The notes under the pieces were generated by a model, which saw nothing but the letters and a program-made list of their open reading frames with translations, was not told the origin of the DNA and made no database searches. A stretch of 8,180 bases of DNA, from NCBI GenBank assembly GCA_021789565.1, contig JAJYJL010000291.1:1-8180 (forward strand). The letters are read 5' to 3'. This DNA is from Acidobacteriota bacterium (lineage in GTDB: Bacteria > Acidobacteriota > Terriglobia > UBA7540). The translations under genes and the position numbers were made by a program. Positions 1 through 6,508 of the stretch are shown piece by piece. Numbering within the stretch: position 1 is the first letter of the stretch; each line of letters opens with the position of its first letter.

Positions 1-967
1 GCGAGGTCTGAAAATACCAGGCCATCTTGCCCGTGTCCACATTCACCGCGACAATGGCGCAGGTAAACAGGTTGGTGTAGGTTTTCGGGCCGCGAATCTT
101 GGCCGTGTAGGCCGGCGTGGGATTCCCGGTACCGAAAATGTAGAGGTGGGTTTCCGGATCGTATGATCCCGGCATCCACACCTGGGCGCCGCCGTGCCTC
201 GCCGCGTCCAGGCTGGGCCAGGTGTCCCAACCCGGATCGCCCTTTTTCATGGGCACGGTGTAATGCTTCCATTGCAGGTCGCCGGTTACGGGATCGAACG
301 ACTGGAGAAAGCCGGGAGAATCGAGGTCGTCACCCGTTCCCACCAGAAGGTGATCGCCCACCACCACGGGAGCCGTGGTGGAGAAATACTGCTGGCTGAA
401 ATCGGCGATTTCCTTGTGCCAGCGCTCCTGGCCGGTTTTGGCGTCCAGTGAAACCAGGTAATCGTCGGGCGTTTCAAAATAGAGCCAGTCGTGGTACATG
501 GCCATGCCGCGGTTGCCGATGTGCGTGGCCCCTCTCGACTTCCACCAGTAGTGCCAGAGGATTCGTCCGTCGAGCGCATCCATGGCCCAGGCGTTATCCG
601 GAGACGATACGTAGAGGATGCCGTTGACCTGCAGAATCGACCCGGCCAGGCGCGGCGATCCGCTGCTGGATCCCGGAATGGTGACCGGATTCTTTGCCAC
701 GCCGCCGATGCTGAGGGGATAGGCGCGGCCGCCGGCGCCCGGCCCGGCCGTCAGCGGGCTCACCCATGCCAGCGTCAGGGCATGAACATTCGATTGATCG
801 ATTTGCCGCAAAGGGCTGAAGCGCCGCTGGCTATAGTCGCCGGCATAGGTGGGCCAGGAATGGATGGCCGGCTTCAAAATCGAAGCAGGGTCCAGACCCT
901 GGCTCAGAAAAAGCGCGGGCAAAAACAGCAACGAAGTTGCGAGAAAAAGTTTAATGGTTTTCGTCAT
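1..967 (-). CDS. PQQ-dependent (quinoprotein) dehydrogenase, methanol/ethanol type; C-terminal part cut off by the window edge
   Basis: Periplasmic eight-bladed propeller dehydrogenase expected to oxidise an alcohol or similar substrate with pyrroloquinoline quinone and give electrons to a cytochrome c. The 322 residues visible start with a signal peptide (MTKTIKLF then a hydrophobic stretch to about residue 22). The family entry motif WPTYAGDYSQRRFSPL lies at 38-53 and propeller segments such as SLDAKTGQERW at 173-183. Likely cofactor contacts by family alignment: Arg153 in GNRG, Asp214 where methanol dehydrogenase has the calcium ligand Glu, Trp250 in DTWP as the ring-stacking Trp, and Asn282 in GTGNP. 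The vicinal Cys-Cys of classical enzymes is replaced by Ala147-Thr148, as I recall for acidobacterial members. The ATG at 967 overlaps the cytochrome stop as ATGA and has no strong Shine-Dalgarno site, so translational coupling is likely. The substrate cannot be read from the sequence. Confidence 0.95.
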   Translation of the reverse strand, partial: MTKTIKLFLATSLLFLPALFLSQGLDPASILKPAIHSWPTYAGDYSQRRFSPLRQIDQSNVHALTLAWVSPLTAGPGAGGRAYPLSIGGVAKNPVTIPGSSSGSPRLAGSILQVNGILYVSSPDNAWAMDALDGRILWHYWWKSRGATHIGNRGMAMYHDWLYFETPDDYLVSLDAKTGQERWHKEIADFSQQYFSTTAPVVVGDHLLVGTGDDLDSPGFLQSFDPVTGDLQWKHYTVPMKKGDPGWDTWPSLDAARHGGAQVWMPGSYDPETHLYIFGTGNPTPAYTAKIRGPKTYTNLFTCAIVAVNVDTGKMAWYFQTS

Positions 968-1923
968 TTCAGCGTCGCCAGATAGGAGGTCAGATTGTGG
1001 ATGTCCGTATCGTTCCACTTGGGCAACATATCCCGGTGCCACTGCAATGGATAGTGGACGACAACTTTGGGAACCGCACCGTTGCGCAAAAAGCTGCGGT
1101 GGGTGCCGTCAGCTTCCGTCAGCCCCACAACAAAGGCACTGAGGTGAGTGAGCTTGCCTTCGATGGTCTTGCCCGAAGGCAGGGTGACGGTGACCGTGGT
1201 GGGAGGGACCTTCGGCGGTTCGGCGCCCCGCTGGCGAATCCGGCGTCCCCCGCCTGACACAATCAGGTTCTGCACCGTCTTGGGATCGTATTTGCCGCCG
1301 ATGCCGGCGAGATCGCCGGTAACGGAATGGCACGAGGTGCAATGCTTGTCAAAGTATGCCTGGCCGGCCTTGGCGTTGCCCACCAGAATATCCAGCCTGC
1401 TGGGAGCCCCCCGGTTGGAAAGCGGCTGGTTGTGCAGAAAGGCCGCGATGGCAGCGATGTCGGCGGTGCTCAAATCAAACTTGGGCATCCCCTTGTCGGG
1501 AAAGCCGTTGCGGACGATGGGAGCGATGAGCTCGCCATTTTGATCGTCCAGCACAACCTGGGCGCGAACCAGGTTGGGTCCTGTTTCTCCGCCTCGGGCG
1601 TCTGAACCGTGGCAAAAACTGCAGTTGGCTTCAAACAGTTGCTGCCCATGCGCAAGTTGCGCCGCAGGAGCCGGCGGGCGATTGGGATAGGTAGGGGCCC
1701 GATGAACAGGGAGAGTTTGGGCCGGCGCCGGTGTGGGCGCAGGAGCCTTGCCGGCAGGCTCCTGACCAAATGCTATGACCCTAATCGTAAAAACTAAAGT
1801 TAGAAATCCAATATAAGAAAGTTGTCTGCGCAGATTCGTCGCCCCCACGTATTCGGATAGGCTCTTGCATTGTTCGCCGCGCATACTATCAGATATGGGA
1901 TGACGTGTAAATATGTGGAACAT
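964..1923 (-). CDS. Di-haem c-type cytochrome, probable electron acceptor of the PQQ dehydrogenase
   Basis: Secreted cytochrome c of 319 residues. A hydrophobic segment at about 37-52 follows two arginines and works as a signal peptide or anchor; a Pro/Ala-rich linker (about 56-88) follows. Haem site 1 is CSFCH at 101-105, with probable Met ligand in GMPKF (Met146). Haem site 2 is CTSCH at 195-199. Between it and the closing helix (WNDTDIHNLTSYLATL), which carries the probable ligand Met299, lies an extra beta-rich stretch at about 240-290 (VTVTLPSGKTIEGKL and on), so domain 2 carries an insertion. It is first in the operon and its TGA overlaps the dehydrogenase ATG, which fits an electron-transfer partner. 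The start is uncertain: ATG at 1923 gives an unusually long pre-signal tail. The ATG at 1884 (Met14) or a GTG at codon 27 gives a more normal signal peptide; none has a good ribosome site. Confidence 0.93.
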   Translation of the reverse strand: MFHIFTRHPISDSMRGEQCKSLSEYVGATNLRRQLSYIGFLTLVFTIRVIAFGQEPAGKAPAPTPAPAQTLPVHRAPTYPNRPPAPAAQLAHGQQLFEANCSFCHGSDARGGETGPNLVRAQVVLDDQNGELIAPIVRNGFPDKGMPKFDLSTADIAAIAAFLHNQPLSNRGAPSRLDILVGNAKAGQAYFDKHCTSCHSVTGDLAGIGGKYDPKTVQNLIVSGGGRRIRQRGAEPPKVPPTTVTVTLPSGKTIEGKLTHLSAFVVGLTEADGTHRSFLRNGAVPKVVVHYPLQWHRDMLPKWNDTDIHNLTSYLATLK

Positions 1924-2012
1924 TGCCCAGCAGCTTCGTGACGGTTAACCTTGATGAACCAATGTTTCTTGAATGTCGTTGTCAATCGCAGTAAGTTAAA
2001 TGGCATAAGAAC
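1924..2012. promoter_or_regulatory. Divergent intergenic region between the cytochrome/PQQ operon and the first TPR gene
   Basis: These 89 bp must hold or adjoin the promoters for both directions. On the minus strand there is a perfect TTGACA at 1985-1980, but no good -10 box at normal spacing. On the plus strand TTGAAT (1969-1974) is followed after 17 bp by TAAGTT (1992-1997). This would start transcription about 10 bp before the ATG at 2013 and would agree with the lack of a Shine-Dalgarno site there. Both box assignments are weak matches and are inference only. Confidence 0.3.
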
Positions 2013-3623
2013 ATGTTCAATCTGCGCAATTCAGGTGCCGCGCCTGCTTTCAGAAGCCACGTTGCCGGACGGCGCCTACTCAATTTTGTTTTATTTGCCA
2101 CTCTGATTTTTACCCTTTGCTATCCCGCGAGACCGGCTCTCGCATTGAACTCAGAGGCTGTTCAACACTTTAACCTCGGGAATAAGGCTTTTCAGAGCGG
2201 AGATCTGGCGCAGGCAGAGCGCGAATATCGGGCGGCGCTTAAAATTGATCCGGCCCTGGTCGCCGCGCGCCAGAACCTTGCTATTACTCTGGCGCAGAAG
2301 GGTGACCTGGATGGGGCGGCGGAGGAGTTTCGGAACGTCGTAAAAGCCCGGCCGGATTCCGCCGAGGCGCATTACAACCTTGGACGCGTTCTCTTCCAGC
2401 AAAAGAATGCCCAGGCGGCGCTTGCTGAATTCCGCAAGGCCGTCAAGCTGCAGCCCGATTACCCCCAGGCGATGAACAATATCGCCCTTCTTCTCGAAAG
2501 GACCGGCGACCCGGAAGCGGCACTGGCAGAATTTCAGGCCCTCATTGCCATCAGTCCTGATTATGCGGAAGCCCTGAATAATTTTGGGCAACTGCTGGCC
2601 AACACGGGAAAAATCGACGAGGCCATCACACAATTTCGCGCTGCCATCCGCCTGCGCCCGGAATTTTCTCAGGCGCACGAAAATCTGGGACTGGCGCTCC
2701 TCAAGAAAAAAGATTCGAAGGGGGCTGAAGCTGAATTCCGCAAAGCCGCTGAACTGGGAAGCCCCGATGCCTATCTCAGTCTGGGGATATTGCTGGGAGA
2801 GAGCGGCGATCTTGAAGCCGCCATCGAGGCCCATCGGAAGGCCGTCCAGTTGATGCCGGACAACTCCATGGCACATTTTCTGCTGGGTGGCGGGCTCCAG
2901 CAGAAAGGAGATTTGGACGGCGCAATCGCTGAGTACAGGAAGGCCTTGAAGCTTGACTCCGGGTTTTCATCTGCAGACCTGCACATGGGTGTTGCTTTGC
3001 GCGAGAAGGGTGACCTCGAAGAATCAAAATCGGCGCTCCAGGCCGCAGTTCAAATTTCACCTGACAATCCGGAAGGGCATTACCAGTTGGGTGTTACTTT
3101 AAGCCGCAGCGGCGACCTGAGTGGGGCGCTTGTTGAATTGCACCGCGCGATTTCCCTGAAGCCCGATTACTCGCAGGCCTTTTATGGCCTTGGGCAAACC
3201 TTGCAGCGCATGGGGAAAACCAGGGAAGCGCAAGGGGCCTTCAGTGAGGTGGAACGCCTGCACCAGGCCGACGCCCAATTCGCCCAGGCCAATACCCAGT
3301 ACAACCTGGGCTTGCGTGCCCTGGCACAGGGCGACGTGAATGCGGCCCAGAAAGCCTTCCAGGCGGCGTTGGCTATCAAACCGGATTTTGCAGAAGCCCA
3401 TACCAACCTGGGCGCCCTCCTGCTCAAGCGCGGCGAAACACAAGATGCCATTGGGCACTTCCGTGCGGCGATCGACGCGAAGCCCGATGACGCACGGGCC
3501 TATTACAATCTCGGGCTCGCTCTTGAAAAGAAGGGCGACCAGCCGGCTGCCCACGCGGCTTTCCAGCAGGCGCTGAAGCTCGATCCCAAACTCCAAAAAA
3601 CAGCACGGAAGCAGGAACAGTAA
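2013..3623 (+). CDS. Secreted tetratricopeptide-repeat (TPR) protein, about 14 repeats
   Basis: A 536-residue protein made almost wholly of TPR units, a helical scaffold for protein-protein contacts. A long signal peptide (basic RR near 20, hydrophobic core about 22-40, likely cleavage after PALA near residue 45) predicts export to the periplasm or envelope. From about residue 46 to 526 I count 14 units of the form A-x-YNLGxxLxxKGDxxxAxxxFxxALxxxPD. Most are 34 residues; the sixth is two short, and a few extra residues sit before unit 12 near 420. A short basic tail (QKTARKQEQ) ends it. No enzymatic domain is present. ATG at 2013 is the only start that keeps the signal peptide; no clear Shine-Dalgarno site precedes it. 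It diverges from the cytochrome operon and converges on the next TPR gene. Its partner is unknown. Confidence 0.94.
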   Translation: MFNLRNSGAAPAFRSHVAGRRLLNFVLFATLIFTLCYPARPALALNSEAVQHFNLGNKAFQSGDLAQAEREYRAALKIDPALVAARQNLAITLAQKGDLDGAAEEFRNVVKARPDSAEAHYNLGRVLFQQKNAQAALAEFRKAVKLQPDYPQAMNNIALLLERTGDPEAALAEFQALIAISPDYAEALNNFGQLLANTGKIDEAITQFRAAIRLRPEFSQAHENLGLALLKKKDSKGAEAEFRKAAELGSPDAYLSLGILLGESGDLEAAIEAHRKAVQLMPDNSMAHFLLGGGLQQKGDLDGAIAEYRKALKLDSGFSSADLHMGVALREKGDLEESKSALQAAVQISPDNPEGHYQLGVTLSRSGDLSGALVELHRAISLKPDYSQAFYGLGQTLQRMGKTREAQGAFSEVERLHQADAQFAQANTQYNLGLRALAQGDVNAAQKAFQAALAIKPDFAEAHTNLGALLLKRGETQDAIGHFRAAIDAKPDDARAYYNLGLALEKKGDQPAAHAAFQQALKLDPKLQKTARKQEQ

Positions 3624-3641
3624 AATTATGACCGCAGCCTC

Positions 3642-5228
3642 TTAATGTTGGGCGCCGCTGCTGAGCAGCTTCCGCACCTGCTCCCTGTTGCTTCCCTTAT
3701 CCTCTGAGTTTTTGAGGCGCTGGAATTTTTCCGCCGCCATGGCCGCTTGCTGAGGCTCTCCCAATTTTCGGTACACCTGCATCAGTTGGTAGTAAGCGTC
3801 GCTGGATTCCGGATCCAGTTTGACAACCGTCTCAAGCTGGGTCCGCGCCGCCCTTGTCTCCCCACGTATTTTGAGTATCTTTGCCAGTTCGAGGCGGGCC
3901 TGTGCAAGCGCGGGATTCAACTCGACGGCCTTATTCAATTCGCGCTGTGCCTGGTCAAGATTGCTGCCGGCTTTACCCTGGTTCTGGTCGAGGAGAATCT
4001 TCCCGTAGAAGTAGTGAGACACCGCGTCGCCCGGATGCGTCTTGAGGTAATCTTCAAACCTTTGCGCGATGGGTTTCTTCAGGGGCCCGGCGGCCTCATA
4101 GGCGAGCCCGAGCATGGCATAAACATTTGAATTGCCGGCAGCGAGCTGCGATGCGTGAAGCAGTGTTTCAGCCGCTTCCTTGTATTTCCCCACCAGGTAG
4201 TAGCACCCACCCAGGCCCATCCACCAGTTGGCGGAATCCGGAAAACTCTTGACGCCGGCGGAAAAAATCTTAAGGGCTTCGGAGGGGTTCGAATGAAGGG
4301 CCAATTCCGTGGCGTAGTCCAGTTGGTATTCCCCGCTTCTTGGATCGAGCACTGCAGCTTGCCGGTAGGCCGCCAGCGCCTGAGAGTAGTTCCCGCGTGC
4401 CGCCTCCACCTCACCGAGCAGGTTGTCCAGTTCGGCGTTTTCCCGCTGGAGAAGCATTTTCTGGATCTGGGCGGCTGCCTGGTCTTCCTCGCCGGCACGA
4501 TGGTAGGCGAGGGCCAGATTGTAATTCAAATCGTAGGAGCCAGGTTTGGACTTCAGCAAGTGCTTGAATTGAACAATTGCGAGGTGGTAGTCGCCTTGCT
4601 TGACAAGAAAAGCCGCCAGTTGCATCTGCTGGGAGTCATCACCGGCGAGTTGACGGTCCAATTCTGTCAGGACCGCCTCCGCCTGGGCTCGCTGGCCCAG
4701 CTCCAGATGCGCCTGCAGAATGCCTGTGAGAAGCTCCGGGTCGGCTGGGTCCAGATGATGCGCTTTGACCAGCGGAACAAGTGCCAGGGAAGGCTTATTC
4801 TGTGACAGCAATGTAAATCCCAGCCCGTAAAGACAGGCAACGTCATCGGGGCTTAAACGTAAGGCAGCTTTGAATTGCTCCTCGGCCGCCTCAAACCGTT
4901 TCTGCCTGAGATAAGTAGCCCCCAGCGCCCGGCGGGCTTCGGTCTCGTCTGGATTGATTTTCAAAGCCTCCCGCAAGTGCTCCTCGGCTGCGGATAGATT
5001 TCCTAATGCGAACTCCGACTGCCCAACAAGGCTTTGCGCTTCCGCAGAGCGTGGGTTGAGTTTGAGCGCGACCTTCGCCCTTTCGCTGGCTTGTGCGTAT
5101 TTCCCTTCGTTCAGTTGTACACGAGCCTCCCTGCACAGTTCCTCTACAGAGTGAACCTTTGGGGAAGTCTGGGCATAAATCCTGGGGGACAAGAGAAAAC
5201 CGAAGAGCAGTAATGCCGGGACTTTCAT
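3642..5228 (-). CDS. Secreted tetratricopeptide-repeat (TPR) protein, about 14 repeats
   Basis: A 528-residue TPR protein with a typical short signal peptide (MKVPALLLFGFLLSPRIYAQ, likely cleavage after IYA). From about residue 27 to 510 there are around 14 TPR-like units. The N-terminal three (for example AEEHLREALKINPDE) are canonical. The middle ones are more divergent, with odd spacings and aromatic insertions such as ANWWMGLGGCYYLVG. The unit near 400-440 is lengthened by a GKAGSNLDQ insert. A charged tail follows. No catalytic motif is seen, so a scaffold or assembly role in the envelope is the only supportable call. The start at 5228 is chosen for the signal peptide; the bases before it (CTCCTCTTA) resemble no ribosome site. 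It lies 18 bp tail to tail from the other TPR gene. They share fold and size but no obvious unit-by-unit identity beyond the TPR consensus. Confidence 0.93.
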   Translation of the reverse strand: MKVPALLLFGFLLSPRIYAQTSPKVHSVEELCREARVQLNEGKYAQASERAKVALKLNPRSAEAQSLVGQSEFALGNLSAAEEHLREALKINPDETEARRALGATYLRQKRFEAAEEQFKAALRLSPDDVACLYGLGFTLLSQNKPSLALVPLVKAHHLDPADPELLTGILQAHLELGQRAQAEAVLTELDRQLAGDDSQQMQLAAFLVKQGDYHLAIVQFKHLLKSKPGSYDLNYNLALAYHRAGEEDQAAAQIQKMLLQRENAELDNLLGEVEAARGNYSQALAAYRQAAVLDPRSGEYQLDYATELALHSNPSEALKIFSAGVKSFPDSANWWMGLGGCYYLVGKYKEAAETLLHASQLAAGNSNVYAMLGLAYEAAGPLKKPIAQRFEDYLKTHPGDAVSHYFYGKILLDQNQGKAGSNLDQAQRELNKAVELNPALAQARLELAKILKIRGETRAARTQLETVVKLDPESSDAYYQLMQVYRKLGEPQQAAMAAEKFQRLKNSEDKGSNREQVRKLLSSGAQH

Positions 5229-5255
5229 TAAGAGGAGAATAGCATGAAGAGTTCG

Positions 5256-5330
5256 AACCGGGTAATCGACGCATCAAAACTTGCGTAGTGATGCATGACT
5301 TGACTACCTCAGCGCATTACCCGCCCGGTT
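5256..5330. repeat. Nested inverted repeat upstream of the second TPR gene
   Basis: The arm AACCGGGTAAT at 5256-5266 pairs with ATTACCC (5316-5322) plus GGTT (5327-5330): 11 base pairs interrupted by a 4-nt bulge (GCCC, 5323-5326). Inside it GCATCA (5271-5276) pairs with TGATGC (5289-5294) around a 12-nt loop. It starts 28 bp upstream of the TPR start, so it could form in that gene's leader RNA. It could also be a REP-like or MITE-like remnant. The pairing is read directly; the function is unknown. Confidence 0.5.
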
Positions 5331-5352
5331 GGGAACTGCTCCTCGCGGGAAT

Positions 5353-5426
5353 GCCTGCATACGATGCCAGCCCAAACTCACCGGCCCAATTGAAAGCCCT
5401 CCGGGCCGGGCTTCACTTTTGCAGGC
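5353..5426. repeat. Second cluster of nested and competing inverted repeats
   Basis: GCCTGCA (5353-5359) pairs with TGCAGGC (5420-5426) as a closing stem. Inside, two alternative hairpins compete for the same bases: CCGGCCC (5381-5387) with GGGCCGG (5403-5409), or AAGCCC (5394-5399) with GGGCTT (5408-5413). On the minus strand the second is followed by a short TTTC run, which makes it weakly terminator-like toward the TPR gene. GC richness raises the odds of chance pairing. Confidence 0.4.
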
Positions 5427-5736
5427 CAGTATAAGAAGAATGATCCATCCCCTCATTCCAGGGACAGCGGCTTCACGCAGTCTGACTTGAGAACCTCTGG
5501 ATTTATGTGAAAGTGAAGGCAAACGATGGGCGCCTGTACCGCCCTAACGCGGGTGCGTGTCAAATTAGGACATGTTTTTTAAGGGTCATTCTCGACTTCG
5601 GTTGGAGCACAGGTTGAGATATCTAACAAATGCTTCGATTTATGGCTAATGGATGGAAGATGTCTTTTGTATTCATTTGTTTATTTTCGAAAAACAACAG
5701 AAAAAAGTTGACAAACTAACACTGATATATGAAACT

Positions 5737-5755
5737 GAGCTCATCAATCGAGCTC
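5737..5755. repeat. Short inverted repeat GAGCTC-N7-GAGCTC
   Basis: GAGCTC at 5737-5742 is repeated at 5750-5755 around ATCAATC. Since each half is its own palindrome, it reads as both a direct and an inverted repeat. It lies in the AT-rich patch, 24 bp after a TTGACA hexamer (5708-5713). It may be a protein-binding site or chance. Confidence 0.3.
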
Positions 5756-6197
5756 GTACTTCAACGCTTTTTGGCAGCACTTATTTGGTGTAATGTGGGC
5801 CGAACGTTAGTTATGCGGGGGTTACCTGAATGGTTGGCACTCGAGACTCGGTTCTATGGGGAGGCAGATAAGGGTACGCTGTGAATTGTGGCCAAAGGGA
5901 AGGTATGGGAGGCGTCGAAGGTTGTGGAGGGATGGCCATTCAAGCCCTTTGATATCAGCATGATGTTGCCGGTCGAATCCTTCTCCTGATGCATTAAGGC
6001 GCCCTGGGTTTTATTCTTCCTTCCCTCACCCTTATCCGTGGATCGGTCAAGAGCAGGTCGCGATAACATAGCCACCGGAGGAGTATTGCGGAACGTTGGA
6101 ATCTGAAGTCAACTTCCGAAGGCGCGAAATCGGCTCCCAACCAAGCAGCTTAATGCCACAACCTGAGGGGTAACTTCCAGTGACGACGCAGGACATT

Positions 6198-6208
6198 GGG
6201 GGGGGGGG
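6198..6208 (+). repeat. Homopolymer tract of 11 G
   Basis: An uninterrupted run of 11 G lies about 300 bp upstream of the receptor start and directly abuts a hairpin. Such tracts slip during replication and can vary between cells. They are also frequent sequencing errors. No reading frame crosses it that I can support, so any effect would be on transcription. Confidence 0.9.
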
Positions 6209-6245
6209 AAGGTTGAGTTTATTACCTTCCCTAATTATATTTTGA
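6206..6245 (+). terminator. Terminator-like hairpin with T-rich tail
   Basis: GGGAAGGT (6206-6213) pairs perfectly with ACCTTCCC (6224-6231) around a 10-nt loop, and TAATTATATTTT follows. This is the form of a factor-independent terminator on the plus strand, though the T run is broken by A residues. No plus-strand gene ends just before it, so it would have to stop an unannotated or leader transcript. It may instead be a regulatory hairpin. Confidence 0.35.
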
Positions 6246-6445
6246 ATTGTTTTATTATCTTACGCTTTGCTTCACCCAAGATTTGGGGCTGACAGGGTTT
6301 TGGAGAAAGGCGCTTTTTGCCATCCGCTATGTTTAAGCATAGGACATTCAAACCTGAAAGATGGAACCTTTTCCCAGGGGCAACATGTCCGTCGGCGCAC
6401 TCAAGACTGGAAAACTAATGTGGAGCCGACTGTTGCGCCTGGGCC

Positions 6446-6461
6446 TTCAAATTGATTTGAA
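6446..6461. promoter_or_regulatory. Perfect 16-bp palindrome, candidate operator of the receptor gene
   Basis: TTCAAAT (6446-6452) and ATTTGAA (6455-6461) form a perfect 7+7 inverted repeat around TG, 47 bp before the receptor ATG. The size and place suit a dimeric regulator site in a promoter or leader. No regulator gene is in the window, and no clear -35/-10 pair could be matched next to it. Confidence 0.4.
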
Positions 6462-6498
6462 TTGCTTGATTGCGTCGGGGCAATTTCGTTCAGGAGAC

Positions 6499-6505
6499 GG
6501 AGGAG
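6499..6505 (+). promoter_or_regulatory. Strong Shine-Dalgarno site fixing the receptor start
   Basis: GGAGGAG ends 3 nt before the ATG at 6509, with core GGAGG 5 nt away. It is the only strong ribosome site in front of any gene in this window and decides the start codon of the receptor. The reading frame then begins at once with a signal peptide. Confidence 0.85.
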
Positions 6506-6508
6506 AAA

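Larger units (their letters stand above)
5229..6508. other. Long intergenic stretch without a convincing gene
   Basis: About 1.28 kb between the divergent second TPR gene and the receptor gene. Reading frames here are short (the longest, about 60-85 codons, at 5304-5522 minus, 5854-6075 minus, 6267-6455 plus and 6361-6618 plus) and resemble no family I know. The stretch is a mosaic: a GC-rich, hairpin-rich part (5250-5430), an AT-rich part (about 5600-5780), a mixed part with no visible signal (5800-6180), then an 11-G run, a hairpin and a T-rich stretch (6198-6260). It may be receptor and TPR control DNA plus decayed mobile DNA. I see no transposase remnant in a quick reading. Confidence 0.6.

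Noticed and set aside
491..985. A 164-codon plus-strand frame over the dehydrogenase start
   Set aside because: Shadow of the PQQ dehydrogenase, with arginine-, glycine- and alanine-rich low-information sequence.
2151..2876. A 241-codon open frame antisense to the first TPR gene
   Set aside because: It is a by-product of repeated codon patterns in the TPR units: no family resemblance, no signal or start context, and it lies wholly inside a certain gene.
4155..4805. A 216-codon plus-strand frame inside the second TPR gene
   Set aside because: It is antisense to a clear TPR protein, and its composition mirrors that gene; no independent evidence.
5244..5288. A 14-codon plus-strand frame with a good-looking ribosome site (AGGAG, ATG at 5244)
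   Set aside because: Far too short, no gene follows in the same direction nearby, and it lies inside the inverted-repeat region; kept only as a possible leader peptide.
5708..5733. TTGACA followed by a TATA-like stretch as a promoter
   Set aside because: The possible -10 boxes are at 12 or 14 bp, too close for standard spacing, and the nearest plus-strand gene starts about 800 bp away.
5613..5820. Possible integron recombination site (ATCTAAC near 5621 and GTTAG near 5808)
   Set aside because: The right-hand core does not fit the GTTRRRY consensus, the span is too long, and there is no integrase or cassette structure.
5854..6075. A 73-codon minus-strand frame with a GTG start
   Set aside because: No ribosome site, no recognisable domain, and surrounded by non-coding DNA; it could be a fragment but nothing supports a call.
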